Source: Candidatus Bathyarchaeota archaeon
GTDB taxonomy: Archaea; Thermoproteota; Bathyarchaeia; TCS64
Length of the DNA stretch: 17,462 bases
Reading direction: 5' to 3'
Assembly (NCBI GenBank): GCA_016934355.1
Contig: JAFGTA010000112.1
Location: 1 to 17,462 of the forward strand
Each line of letters begins with the position of its first letter. The stretch's first letter is position 1. The position numbers and the translations under genes were made by a program. Shown here piece by piece: positions 1 to 5,092 of this stretch. The notes under the pieces were generated by a model. That model saw only the letters and a program-made list of their open reading frames with translations. It was not told the DNA's origin and did no database searches.

Positions 1-182
1 GACGCCCAGAAGAGGTCCAGCGTCTCCGTGAAGACCCTGCGGCTGTCAGTCTCGTCGACGAGGAAGCTGAAGACCGGCTCATCCTCCCTGAAGCTCCAAG
101 TCACGGCTCCACCGTCTGAGTCAGCGTCGAACCCGTGGTCTCTGCCCTTTCGCGTGAGCTCTTCGACGAGGCCCCGATCCAT
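1..182 (-). CDS. Hypothetical protein, 3' end cut by window edge
   Basis: An open frame reads leftwards from ATG at 182 to the window edge, giving about 60 residues beginning MDRGLVEELTRKGRDHGFDA. An in-frame TGA lies two codons upstream of this ATG, so the start cannot be further out. No Shine-Dalgarno motif is evident. The visible part is charged, has no membrane segment or signal peptide, and shows no motif I recognise. It lies 34 bases downstream of the ECF-type membrane protein gene on the same strand, so the two are probably co-transcribed. The protein could be a partner of that transporter, but nothing in the visible residues shows this. The frame is likely real because it stays open to the edge with the same codon bias as its neighbours. 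Confidence 0.55.
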   Translation of the reverse strand, partial: MDRGLVEELTRKGRDHGFDADSDGGAVTWSFREDEPVFSFLVDETDSRRVFTETLDLFWA

Positions 183-216
183 GGGTCAACGTGAGGGGGC
201 GCCGGTAAAACGGTTT

Positions 217-804
217 CTAGCCGAAGTAGCCTTCGACGTAGTTCCTGAAACCAATGTTTCTGATCATACCCGCCACGACGAGGCCCAGCACGATCATTTC
301 GAGGAACGCCTTCACAACTATCGGTACAGCGATTGCGGTCGCCACTGCGGCTGGCAGCCCCATGACGACGGGCAGAAGATACCTGAAAAGAACCAATGTC
401 AATATGCCCTCGGGAATGTAAGAGACGACCGTGGAGGCTACAGAGGTGGCCGCCGATCCATCATAGAGCCGCCTGAACACGTAGCCGGCTGCGACGCCTG
501 TGAGCGCCTTCCCTACGGGGAGGAAGAAACCTGTGACGTAGTTGCCCTTGCTGAACCCGAACTCGAAGGCAGCCACGAGGCCGCCGACGGCGCCTGTGAG
601 ACCGCCAACAGCGGGTCCGCCGAAGAAGGCGGCTATGAAGGTGGTGAGGTGGCTGAGGTCCAGTGCGAGGGAGACGCTCACAGGCCCCAGGGGTATGTTG
701 GGGGCTATGGGGGTGAGCTGCATGCTTAGGAAGCTGAGGACGTTGCCGAGGGCCGCCATCATGGCTGAGAACACGAGGCCCTTGGAGGTGATTCGAGTGC
801 CCAT
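217..804 (-). CDS. ECF-type substrate-binding (S component) membrane protein
   Basis: About 195 residues, strongly hydrophobic, with roughly five to six membrane segments and small-residue-rich helices such as FFGGPAVGGLTGAVGGLVAA. Size, the N-terminal start (MGTRITSKGLVFSAMMAALGNVL) and glycine/alanine-packed helices match S components of energy-coupling factor vitamin transporters, which capture a substrate and dock on a shared EcfA/EcfT module. The substrate cannot be read from the sequence, and no EcfA or EcfT gene is in the window. A GTG at 822 could extend the protein by six residues. I chose ATG at 804 because a TATA-like box centred near 831 predicts transcription from about 805, making the gene leaderless. 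The preceding ACT-domain gene ends at 852. The family assignment is by pattern and moderately sure. Confidence 0.7.
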   Translation of the reverse strand: MGTRITSKGLVFSAMMAALGNVLSFLSMQLTPIAPNIPLGPVSVSLALDLSHLTTFIAAFFGGPAVGGLTGAVGGLVAAFEFGFSKGNYVTGFFLPVGKALTGVAAGYVFRRLYDGSAATSVASTVVSYIPEGILTLVLFRYLLPVVMGLPAAVATAIAVPIVVKAFLEMIVLGLVVAGMIRNIGFRNYVEGYFG

Positions 805-826
805 GGGTGTACCCCGGAGCACCTAC

Positions 827-835
827 TAAAATAAA
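827..835 (-). promoter_or_regulatory. TATA-like box for the ECF S-component gene
   Basis: On the minus strand this reads TTTATTTTA, centred about 27 bases upstream of ATG 804, the usual archaeal distance from TATA to transcription start. The gene would therefore have almost no leader. The same T-rich run could also end transcripts from the ACT-domain gene that stops just upstream at 852. Confidence 0.5.
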
Positions 836-851
836 GGTTATTACCCGAAAC

Positions 852-1301
852 CTAGTAATCTCTGCAGTCGTCGATGAGCGCCTGAAGAGCCTCCAAAGCC
901 ACGGCGGCGTCCCCCTTCTTCACAAGGAGGTGGTCACGGAGATACGTGGACAACGCGTAGATGCTGACGCCCCGCTCAGCGAGGAGGCTCGACACCACAG
1001 ACAGGTAACCAACCAGCGAGAGATCGAGCACAATGTCGAACGTGATAAGCCGGTAAGGCCCCTCCTCACGGTAGCCGCTGAAACCGCCTCTCAACACATT
1101 CCAGTCGTCCGCCCTCAATACCGCCGAGACCTCGTCGCGGTCAACGGTCACAGACGTGAACGGCTCAAGTGTTGACAGCTTATCCCACGCATCGGCTTCC
1201 TCGTCCCGGCTTATACTAACAAGCGTGTAGTCGTGCGGGTGCTCCCTGAGCACGGTGGAGGCGAAGACTGGCCTCATTTCGGGGGAGGGCTCCACAGTCA
1301 T
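852..1301 (-). CDS. ACT-domain protein (COG3603-like predicted amino-acid regulator)
   Basis: 149 residues starting MTVEPSPEMRPVFASTVLRE. The pattern FTSVTVDRDEVSAVL, then YRLITFDIVLDLSLVGYLSV, then LLAERGVSIYALSTYLRDHLLV is that of the paired-ACT family COG3603 (related to CASTOR/ACT_7). Members bind small ligands, probably amino acids, and are predicted regulators of metabolism. Both halves are present: an N-terminal domain around residues 18-60 and the classic ACT fold around 75-140, including the GVSI-ALSTY ligand-loop region. The protein is soluble. Its ATG overlaps the TGA of the upstream PH-domain gene in an ATGA arrangement, so translation is probably coupled. A longer frame running through this gene from 1946 is an artefact, because its first 200 residues are the out-of-frame shadow of the PH-domain gene. 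Confidence 0.78.
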   Translation of the reverse strand: MTVEPSPEMRPVFASTVLREHPHDYTLVSISRDEEADAWDKLSTLEPFTSVTVDRDEVSAVLRADDWNVLRGGFSGYREEGPYRLITFDIVLDLSLVGYLSVVSSLLAERGVSIYALSTYLRDHLLVKKGDAAVALEALQALIDDCRDY

Positions 1302-1906
1302 CGGCCCAGCTCCTGAATGTGTTTGCCGCGCTTGGTCAGCTCCACCACCTTGGCGCTGAACTTCTTGTTGCGTTTCCTGAGCTCCTTCAGCAGCGCCTTG
1401 GGCTTCTGGGGGCTCAGCATGTAGATGTTGAGGTCCACGAAGAGGTTCAGGATCGTGTCTTCGGCGTTGGTATAGTCCTTGAACTTGAACCCGGAGCGCC
1501 TGTAGGTGGTCGAGCTGTCCATGGCGTAGTCTTTGGCGTCTTTGCTGATCTCCTCGTCCATCCGGATGAAGACCTCGGCTCTGCTGATGTCCCTGTAGGG
1601 TAGCACGACCTTCCGCTTCAGGAACCGGGTGATGGTCAACCCCTCCTTGCCGAGGCGGTAAGTGCTCTTGTAGACTGGGAAGAAACGTGGTATGAAGATG
1701 GCGAGGAACAGGGCGCTGAGGGTTATGAGGGACTCCTCTATGAAGGCAGAGGAGTTCATGTTCATGCCTCCCTGCACCTTGAGGTACATCTGGTAGACGT
1801 TCCACGCGAAGAGGGGCAGGTTGAACGCGGGTATCAGGTACCCTAGCAGCCGCCGCCTCATAATCAAAGGCATGCTTGGTATCTCTTCGCCTTCGCTCAC
1901 AGCCAA
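1298..1906 (-). CDS. PH-domain-like membrane protein
   Basis: About 202 residues. Two membrane segments lie near residues 20-42 (LLGYLIPAFNLPLFAWNVYQ) and 58-77 (SLITLSALFLAIFIPRFF). A soluble domain follows with the strand pattern YRLGKEGLTITRFLKRKVVLPYRDISRAEVF, typical of bacterial/archaeal PH-like domains (bPH2, DUF304 type), and then a basic C-terminal tail. Such proteins are membrane-bound and mostly uncharacterised. The start is uncertain: TTG 1906 fits a short leader from a TATA box at 1934-1941, while GTG 1900 is also in frame. The gene is first in an operon with the ACT-domain gene (four-base overlap) and divergent from aTrm56. The PH call rests on pattern rather than alignment. Confidence 0.65.
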   Translation of the reverse strand: MAVSEGEEIPSMPLIMRRRLLGYLIPAFNLPLFAWNVYQMYLKVQGGMNMNSSAFIEESLITLSALFLAIFIPRFFPVYKSTYRLGKEGLTITRFLKRKVVLPYRDISRAEVFIRMDEEISKDAKDYAMDSSTTYRRSGFKFKDYTNAEDTILNLFVDLNIYMLSPQKPKALLKELRKRNKKFSAKVVELTKRGKHIQELGR

Positions 1907-1933
1907 ACCGATCCCCCTTGAATACGCTGAGAG

Positions 1934-1941
1934 AAATAAAA
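1934..1941 (-). promoter_or_regulatory. TATA-like box for the PH/ACT operon
   Basis: TTTTATTT on the minus strand, centred near 1937. Transcription would start near 1911, about five bases before TTG 1906. It is only about 24 bases, centre to centre, from the divergent aTrm56 TATA box, so the two promoters probably compete or are co-regulated. Confidence 0.5.
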
Positions 1942-1957
1942 GCCAACCCCCACGCAG

Positions 1958-1965
1958 AATATAAG
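1958..1965 (+). promoter_or_regulatory. TATA box for aTrm56
   Basis: AATATAAG centred near 1961, about 28 bases upstream of ATG 1990. This implies a leaderless or nearly leaderless transcript. It is the clearest promoter in this part of the window. Confidence 0.6.
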
Positions 1966-1989
1966 GGCGGAGCCGCCCACTACACCGGT

Positions 1990-2517
1990 ATGAGCGTCAC
2001 TGTGCTACGCCTCGGCCACCGCCCCATGAGGGACAAACGCCTAAGCACCCACCTGCTACTCGCCGCGAGGGCCTTCGGCGCAGACAACGCCTATTACGCC
2101 GGCACGGAGGACCCCAAGCTGGAGGACAGCGTCCACAGGATAGTCGAGGAGTGGGGCGGAGAGTTCACGGTGGAGTACACAGGTAACTGGCGTAGGGTGG
2201 TTAAGGGCTGGGAGGGAAAGATTGTCCATCTGACCATGTACGGGCTGCCTGTGCAGGACGCCGTGGAAGGTATCAGAGATAGCCCCGAGCCGAAGCTCGT
2301 CGTGGTCGGAGGCCCAAAGGTCCCTAGAGACATTTACGACCTGGCGGACTGGAACGTCTCTGTGACGACCCAGCCCCACAGCGAGGTTAGCGCCTTAGCG
2401 ATTTTCCTTCACATGCTTCACGAGGGACGCGAGCTTGAGAAACGCTTCGATGGAGCCCGCCTCAGGATAAGGCCCATGGGCCGAGGCAAGGACGTCGAGG
2501 TGCTCAGCAAAGATTAA
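1990..2517 (+). CDS. trm56: tRNA (cytidine(56)-2'-O)-methyltransferase aTrm56
   Basis: 175 residues. aTrm56 is an archaeal SPOUT-class enzyme that uses S-adenosylmethionine to methylate the 2'-OH of C56 in the T-loop of tRNAs. Family hallmarks visible are MSVTVLRLGHRPMRDKRLSTH at the N-terminus, the GNWRRVVKGWEGKIVHLTMYG stretch, the knot segment LVVVGGPKVP, and DIYDLADWNVSVTTQPHSEVSALAIFLH near the C-terminus. Length matches the single-domain archaeal form. ATG 1990 is chosen because it begins the conserved N-terminus and sits at the predicted transcription start; the frame is open back to 1876, but that part would overlap the divergent PH gene. TFE follows closely downstream. Confidence 0.92.
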   Translation: MSVTVLRLGHRPMRDKRLSTHLLLAARAFGADNAYYAGTEDPKLEDSVHRIVEEWGGEFTVEYTGNWRRVVKGWEGKIVHLTMYGLPVQDAVEGIRDSPEPKLVVVGGPKVPRDIYDLADWNVSVTTQPHSEVSALAIFLHMLHEGRELEKRFDGARLRIRPMGRGKDVEVLSKD

Positions 2518-2556
2518 ACACGGCGGATGGGCATAGTATTTAGGATCGGAAAAGTC

Positions 2557-3075
2557 ATGGCGTCAGTGTACACAGTGAACGAGGAGACGCTCCTCAACAT
2601 AGCCAGGGTTCTCGGCGGCGAAGAGGGAGTAAAGATCATCGAGGTCCTCAACGATAGGGAGAACATCACGGTCGAGGAGCTGGCGGAGACCACGGAGATA
2701 CAGATCAACGACGTCAGGAGACTCCTCTACAGGTTCTACAACCACAGCCTGGTCACTAACAGGCGGTTCAGGGACAAGGAGACAGGGTGGTTCATCTTCC
2801 AGTGGAGCCTGCAGCCCGAGCTCGTCGAGGCATACGTGCACAGCACGAAGCAGAAGATTCTGAAGAAGCTGGAGACAAGGCTGGAGTACGAGCTCACCCA
2901 CGAGTTCTACCACTGCGGTAACCCCCAGTGCCCCAACACCACGTTCGAGGACGCCATGGAGACAGTGTTCCACTGCCCCATCTGCAACGAGGCTCTGCAT
3001 AGGGTCGACAACGCTCCCGTCATAGAGTTCCTTGAGAAGAAGATAGCAGAGGTAAAGGAGGAGCTGGATACCTGA
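2557..3075 (+). CDS. tfe: Transcription initiation factor TFE alpha (TFIIE-alpha homologue)
   Basis: 172 residues. TFE helps RNA polymerase and TBP/TFB open the promoter. Residues 8-85 form the extended winged helix (ETLLNIARVLGGEEGVKIIEVL ... DKETGWFIFQW; the last motif is characteristic). A coiled linker spans about 93-117 (VHSTKQKILKKLETRLEYEL). A zinc ribbon follows with Cys120, Cys125, Cys140 and Cys143; its first pair is CX4C rather than the usual CX2C. A final helix runs to 172. ATG 2557 fits the family N-terminus; ATG 2527 would add ten atypical residues, and GTG 2566 would suit the TATA-like GTATTTAG at 2536-2543. The gene is nine to forty bases after aTrm56 and overlaps the HD gene. 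Confidence 0.9.
   Translation: MASVYTVNEETLLNIARVLGGEEGVKIIEVLNDRENITVEELAETTEIQINDVRRLLYRFYNHSLVTNRRFRDKETGWFIFQWSLQPELVEAYVHSTKQKILKKLETRLEYELTHEFYHCGNPQCPNTTFEDAMETVFHCPICNEALHRVDNAPVIEFLEKKIAEVKEELDT
3057..3063 (+). promoter_or_regulatory. Strong ribosome binding site for the HD-domain gene
   Basis: GGAGGAG lies inside the end of the TFE gene, eight bases before the CTG at 3072. It is one of the best Shine-Dalgarno matches in the window. Its position decides the start of the HD gene: the first standard in-frame start, GTG 3117, has no such site. Confidence 0.65.
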
Positions 3076-3596
3076 GCGTCCCCACCCGGGACGAGGCCGT
3101 CGACCTTCTCCACAGGGTGGGCTGCCCCTGCCACGTAATAGACCACTGCCTCAACGTCACCAGGGTAGCCAACCGGCTCGCCGCGAAACTCAAGGAAAGA
3201 GGTTACACAGTGGACGAGAGGCTCGTCGAGATAGGAGCCATCCTCCACGACATAGGGCGCAGCGAGACGCATGACGTAGACCACGCCGCCGTAGGAGGAG
3301 CCATGCTCAGGCGGATGGGCGTAGCCGAGTCAGTGGCCCGGATTGTTGACAGGCACATAGGCGCGGGCATCCCGGAGCAGGAGGCCCGTGAGCTGGGCCT
3401 CCCGGAGGGTGTCTACGTGCCCGAGACGCTTGAGGAGAAGATAGTCTCCTACGCGGACAAGCTCATCGCGGGGAGGCATGAGGTGGACATCAGTGTGACT
3501 ATCGACGACTTCGCGGGGAAGCTGGGCCGAGACCACCCGTCCATCGAGCGGCTCTGGAGCCTCCACGGAGAGATGCAGGCGCTTCTCAACGGCTGA
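3072..3596 (+). CDS. HD-superfamily phosphohydrolase (TIGR00295-like), probable CTG start
   Basis: About 174 residues from CTG 3072. The HD fold is clear: HVIDHCLNVTRVANRLAAKL with the first metal-binding His (His25), then ILHDIGRSETHDVDHAAVGG with the His59-Asp60 doublet, and later IVDRHIGAG and EEKIVSYADKLIAG. Such proteins are metal-dependent phosphohydrolases; the archaeal TIGR00295-type subfamily has no firm substrate. Homology appears to run upstream of GTG 3117 (PTRDEAVDLLHRVGCP resembles the family start), no ATG/GTG/TTG occurs there in frame, and GGAGGAG lies at the right distance from CTG 3072, which overlaps the TFE stop as CTGA. I therefore infer a CTG start with translational coupling. 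A 159-residue form from GTG 3117 is the alternative. Confidence 0.82.
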   Translation: MSVPTRDEAVDLLHRVGCPCHVIDHCLNVTRVANRLAAKLKERGYTVDERLVEIGAILHDIGRSETHDVDHAAVGGAMLRRMGVAESVARIVDRHIGAGIPEQEARELGLPEGVYVPETLEEKIVSYADKLIAGRHEVDISVTIDDFAGKLGRDHPSIERLWSLHGEMQALLNG

Positions 3597-3606
3597 TGTG
3601 AAACAG

Positions 3607-3613
3607 TTTTAAG
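3607..3613 (+). promoter_or_regulatory. TATA-like box for tRNA-Val
   Basis: TTTTAAG centred about 30 bases before the first tRNA base, preceded by a purine-rich GAAACAG that could serve as the BRE. It starts ten bases after the HD-gene stop, so the tRNA has its own promoter. Confidence 0.5.
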
Positions 3614-3639
3614 TTTCTCGCTGTTCCTTTTGGTGGTGT

Positions 3640-3717
3640 GGGCCGGTCGTCCAGCCTGGTTAGGACGCCGCCTTTACGAGGCGGAGGTCGCAGGTTCAAG
3701 TCCTGCCCGGCCCACCA
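3640..3717 (+). tRNA. tRNA-Val (anticodon UAC), CCA encoded
   Basis: A full cloverleaf folds by hand. The acceptor stem GGGCCGG (3640-3646) pairs perfectly with CCGGCCC (3707-3713). The D stem is GTCC/GGAC (3649-3652 with 3663-3666). The anticodon stem CCGCC/GGCGG holds the seven-base loop TTTACGA with anticodon TAC at 3675-3677. The T stem is GCAGG/CCTGC with loop TTCAAGT. Discriminator A is 3714, and CCA is encoded at 3715-3717. No intron is present. The UAC anticodon reads GUA and probably GUG valine codons. Confidence 0.96.
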
Positions 3718-3941
3718 TCCTCATGCTAATGTAATCTGAAAAACGTCTACGCATCAATTTATCCATAGAGGGGGGAGGGGGTACCCCCCGGAAACCGGAA
3801 AACAGTCACCTTCAGCCTAAAGAAGCCACAGAACAGCCTCTTTCCGATCCTGATCTACGCAAAAGTGCTATCCATACAGCGCAAAAACGCCATCCAATCA
3901 GCACTGAAACCCAGTTCATGGTTTTACCTTAGCTTCAGTCG
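3718..3941. other. Intergenic stretch with a G-run/C-run palindrome
   Basis: 224 bases between tRNA-Val and the AN1 gene, which reads towards it. No convincing reading frame is seen. The only structure is at 3770-3789: six G, one A, five G, TA, six C. It can fold as GGGGGG with an eight-base loop to CCCCCC, and contains the perfect palindrome GGGGGTACCCCC. It could end transcription of the tRNA or the AN1 gene, but there is no adjacent T-run. The rest is AT-richer than the coding DNA and featureless to my eye. Confidence 0.4.
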
Positions 3942-4238
3942 TCAGCCTATGAGGCTTCGAAGGTACCCGATGACCTCGTAGAGGTCGATTACGCCGAACT
4001 CGTGGAGAATGACCAGTAACCCGGCGATTATACCTCCGACGATGATGACACGGCCCACGAAGCTCGATCTGAAAGAGCGCCTACGTTTCTTGGCCTGTGG
4101 AGGGCGACGCAGGCTGACGCAGTTATGTTGCTTAGGGAGGCGGTGTTTGTCGCAGAAGTAGAGGCCGCAGTGGGGGCACCTGTGAGGGACAACGGTCTGT
4201 ACGCCGCAGTGGTAGCAGTTCCGGACAGACTCCTCCAT
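3942..4238 (-). CDS. AN1-type zinc-finger protein with C-terminal membrane helix
   Basis: 98 residues. The first 40 carry a complete AN1 finger: Cys8, Cys11, Cys21, Cys24, Cys29, His32, His38 and Cys40, matching C-x2-C-x9-C-x2-C-x4-C-x2-H-x5-H-x-C exactly, so two zinc ions can bind. A very basic linker follows (PPQAKKRRRSFRS), then one membrane helix at about 61-80 (VGRVIIVGGIIAGLLVILHE) and a short tail. The positive-inside rule puts the finger in the cytoplasm. Membrane-anchored AN1 proteins are found in archaea, with no established role; eukaryotic AN1 fingers often occur in ubiquitin- or stress-related proteins. The gene is monocistronic, and a TATA box 26 bases before ATG 4238 makes it leaderless. 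Confidence 0.85.
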   Translation of the reverse strand: MEESVRNCYHCGVQTVVPHRCPHCGLYFCDKHRLPKQHNCVSLRRPPQAKKRRRSFRSSFVGRVIIVGGIIAGLLVILHEFGVIDLYEVIGYLRSLIG

Positions 4239-4260
4239 GTTTACTCATCTCATGAACTAT

Positions 4261-4267
4261 CTATATG
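4261..4267 (-). promoter_or_regulatory. TATA box for the AN1 gene
   Basis: CATATAG on the minus strand, centred at 4264, exactly 26 bases before the A of ATG 4238. This predicts a leaderless transcript. Confidence 0.55.
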
Positions 4268-4309
4268 GCAATATCGCATGTGTATCCTCATCAAACTGTT
4301 CACCACGCC

Positions 4310-4333
4310 TTCACCTCACCGTTTTCGGGTGAA
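4310..4333 (-). other. Stem-loop candidate between the exported-protein and AN1 genes
   Basis: TTCACC (4310-4315) can pair with GGTGAA (4328-4333); alternatively TCACC (4316-4320) pairs with GGTGA (4328-4332) around GTTTTCG. It lies about 50 bases beyond the stop of the exported-protein gene and could be a 3'-end structure for that operon. Short stems of this kind also occur by chance. Confidence 0.25.
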
Positions 4334-4381
4334 TCGATGTCGCTGAGAAAAGTCAGGCAGAGATAACGCCGACAAGATGCC

Positions 4382-5083
4382 TTAACCGCTTGTGCCATAG
4401 GGGTATCCTATGATGTCGTCCAGAGGGGTCCCCGAGTACGGGTGGCACCTGAACGTCGCCCCATACACGGCGCCGTTCTTCGTGTAGTCGTCGAAGGCGA
4501 ACCCGTATAGGTCGACGTACAGGTACAGGATAGTCCTATCGGTCTCCGTGCACTCCTGCGCCAGGTATATCCCCACGTATTCGTCCACATACCTGCCGGT
4601 GCCGTTCACCAGCATTATCACGTAGACGTGGTCCTGCCAAGACGGATACTGTGTTTCCTCCTCAGGGATTTCGCCGTAGGTAACCTCTACGCCTGATACG
4701 CGGCTGATATAATCCAACGCCTCCCCCCAGTCCTTGAAAGTCCCAGAAGGCTTCCACATGAGATAGAACTCGCCCGAGGGGTTGTTTGGGTCACCGTACC
4801 CGTGCAGCCCCCCGTCGCTGTAGGCGTTAGGTTCACCCCCGGAGCCCAGCTCTTCCAAGGTCATGCCCTCGGGGTACCAGCAGTCTATGTCGTAGCGGGT
4901 GTAGTTACGCCAAGCCAGGTTCTCGATGTACACGTAGAACCAGACCTGAGGAGGCTCCCCCTCGACCTCCGGCGGAGGCGGGTTCAGGTAGACGTTGAGG
5001 CTCGTTACGCCTCCCACGACCAATAGCACTACAAGCAGCGATGCGGGGGTCACGGGTCCGAACACCAAGTCGCTTACCTTCAA
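4382..5083 (-). CDS. Membrane-anchored exported protein of unknown function
   Basis: 233 residues. A single N-terminal hydrophobic segment at about 12-31 (TPASLLVVLLVVGGVTSLNV) looks like an uncleaved signal anchor. It is followed by a proline-rich spacer (YLNPPPPEVEGEPPQ) and an acidic, tyrosine- and tryptophan-rich domain with three cysteines (in DIDCWYP, AQECTET and TFRCHPY). This suits an extracytoplasmic domain. I recognise no family. The start is TTG 5083: GAGGT at 5090-5094 lies six bases upstream, while the nearby ATG at 5096 is out of frame. That ribosome site overlaps the stop of the acyltransferase gene, nine bases upstream, so the two are translationally coupled. The protein may act on, or with, whatever the acyltransferase modifies. 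Confidence 0.7.
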   Translation of the reverse strand: MKVSDLVFGPVTPASLLVVLLVVGGVTSLNVYLNPPPPEVEGEPPQVWFYVYIENLAWRNYTRYDIDCWYPEGMTLEELGSGGEPNAYSDGGLHGYGDPNNPSGEFYLMWKPSGTFKDWGEALDYISRVSGVEVTYGEIPEEETQYPSWQDHVYVIMLVNGTGRYVDEYVGIYLAQECTETDRTILYLYVDLYGFAFDDYTKNGAVYGATFRCHPYSGTPLDDIIGYPYGTSG

Positions 5084-5092
5084 TTCAAAACC

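Noticed and set aside
28..729. 233-codon plus-strand frame opposite the ECF gene
   Set aside because: Low-complexity, charged composition typical of an antisense shadow. The opposite strand encodes a clear multi-pass membrane protein.
843..856. GAAACCTAGT near the ACT-gene stop, resembling the centre of the PadR and TCAAG dyads
   Set aside because: It has no dyad symmetry and shares only a short GAAACCT core, as expected by chance.
852..1946. One long 364-codon minus-strand frame covering both the PH and ACT genes
   Set aside because: Its first part is an arginine/histidine/proline-rich shadow of the PH-domain gene in another frame. Only the last 149 codons are a real protein, with its own ATG at 1301.
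3718..3941. Possible small RNA or CRISPR repeat in the gap after tRNA-Val
   Set aside because: No repeated unit, no C/D-box pair and no conserved fold beyond the G/C palindrome could be found.
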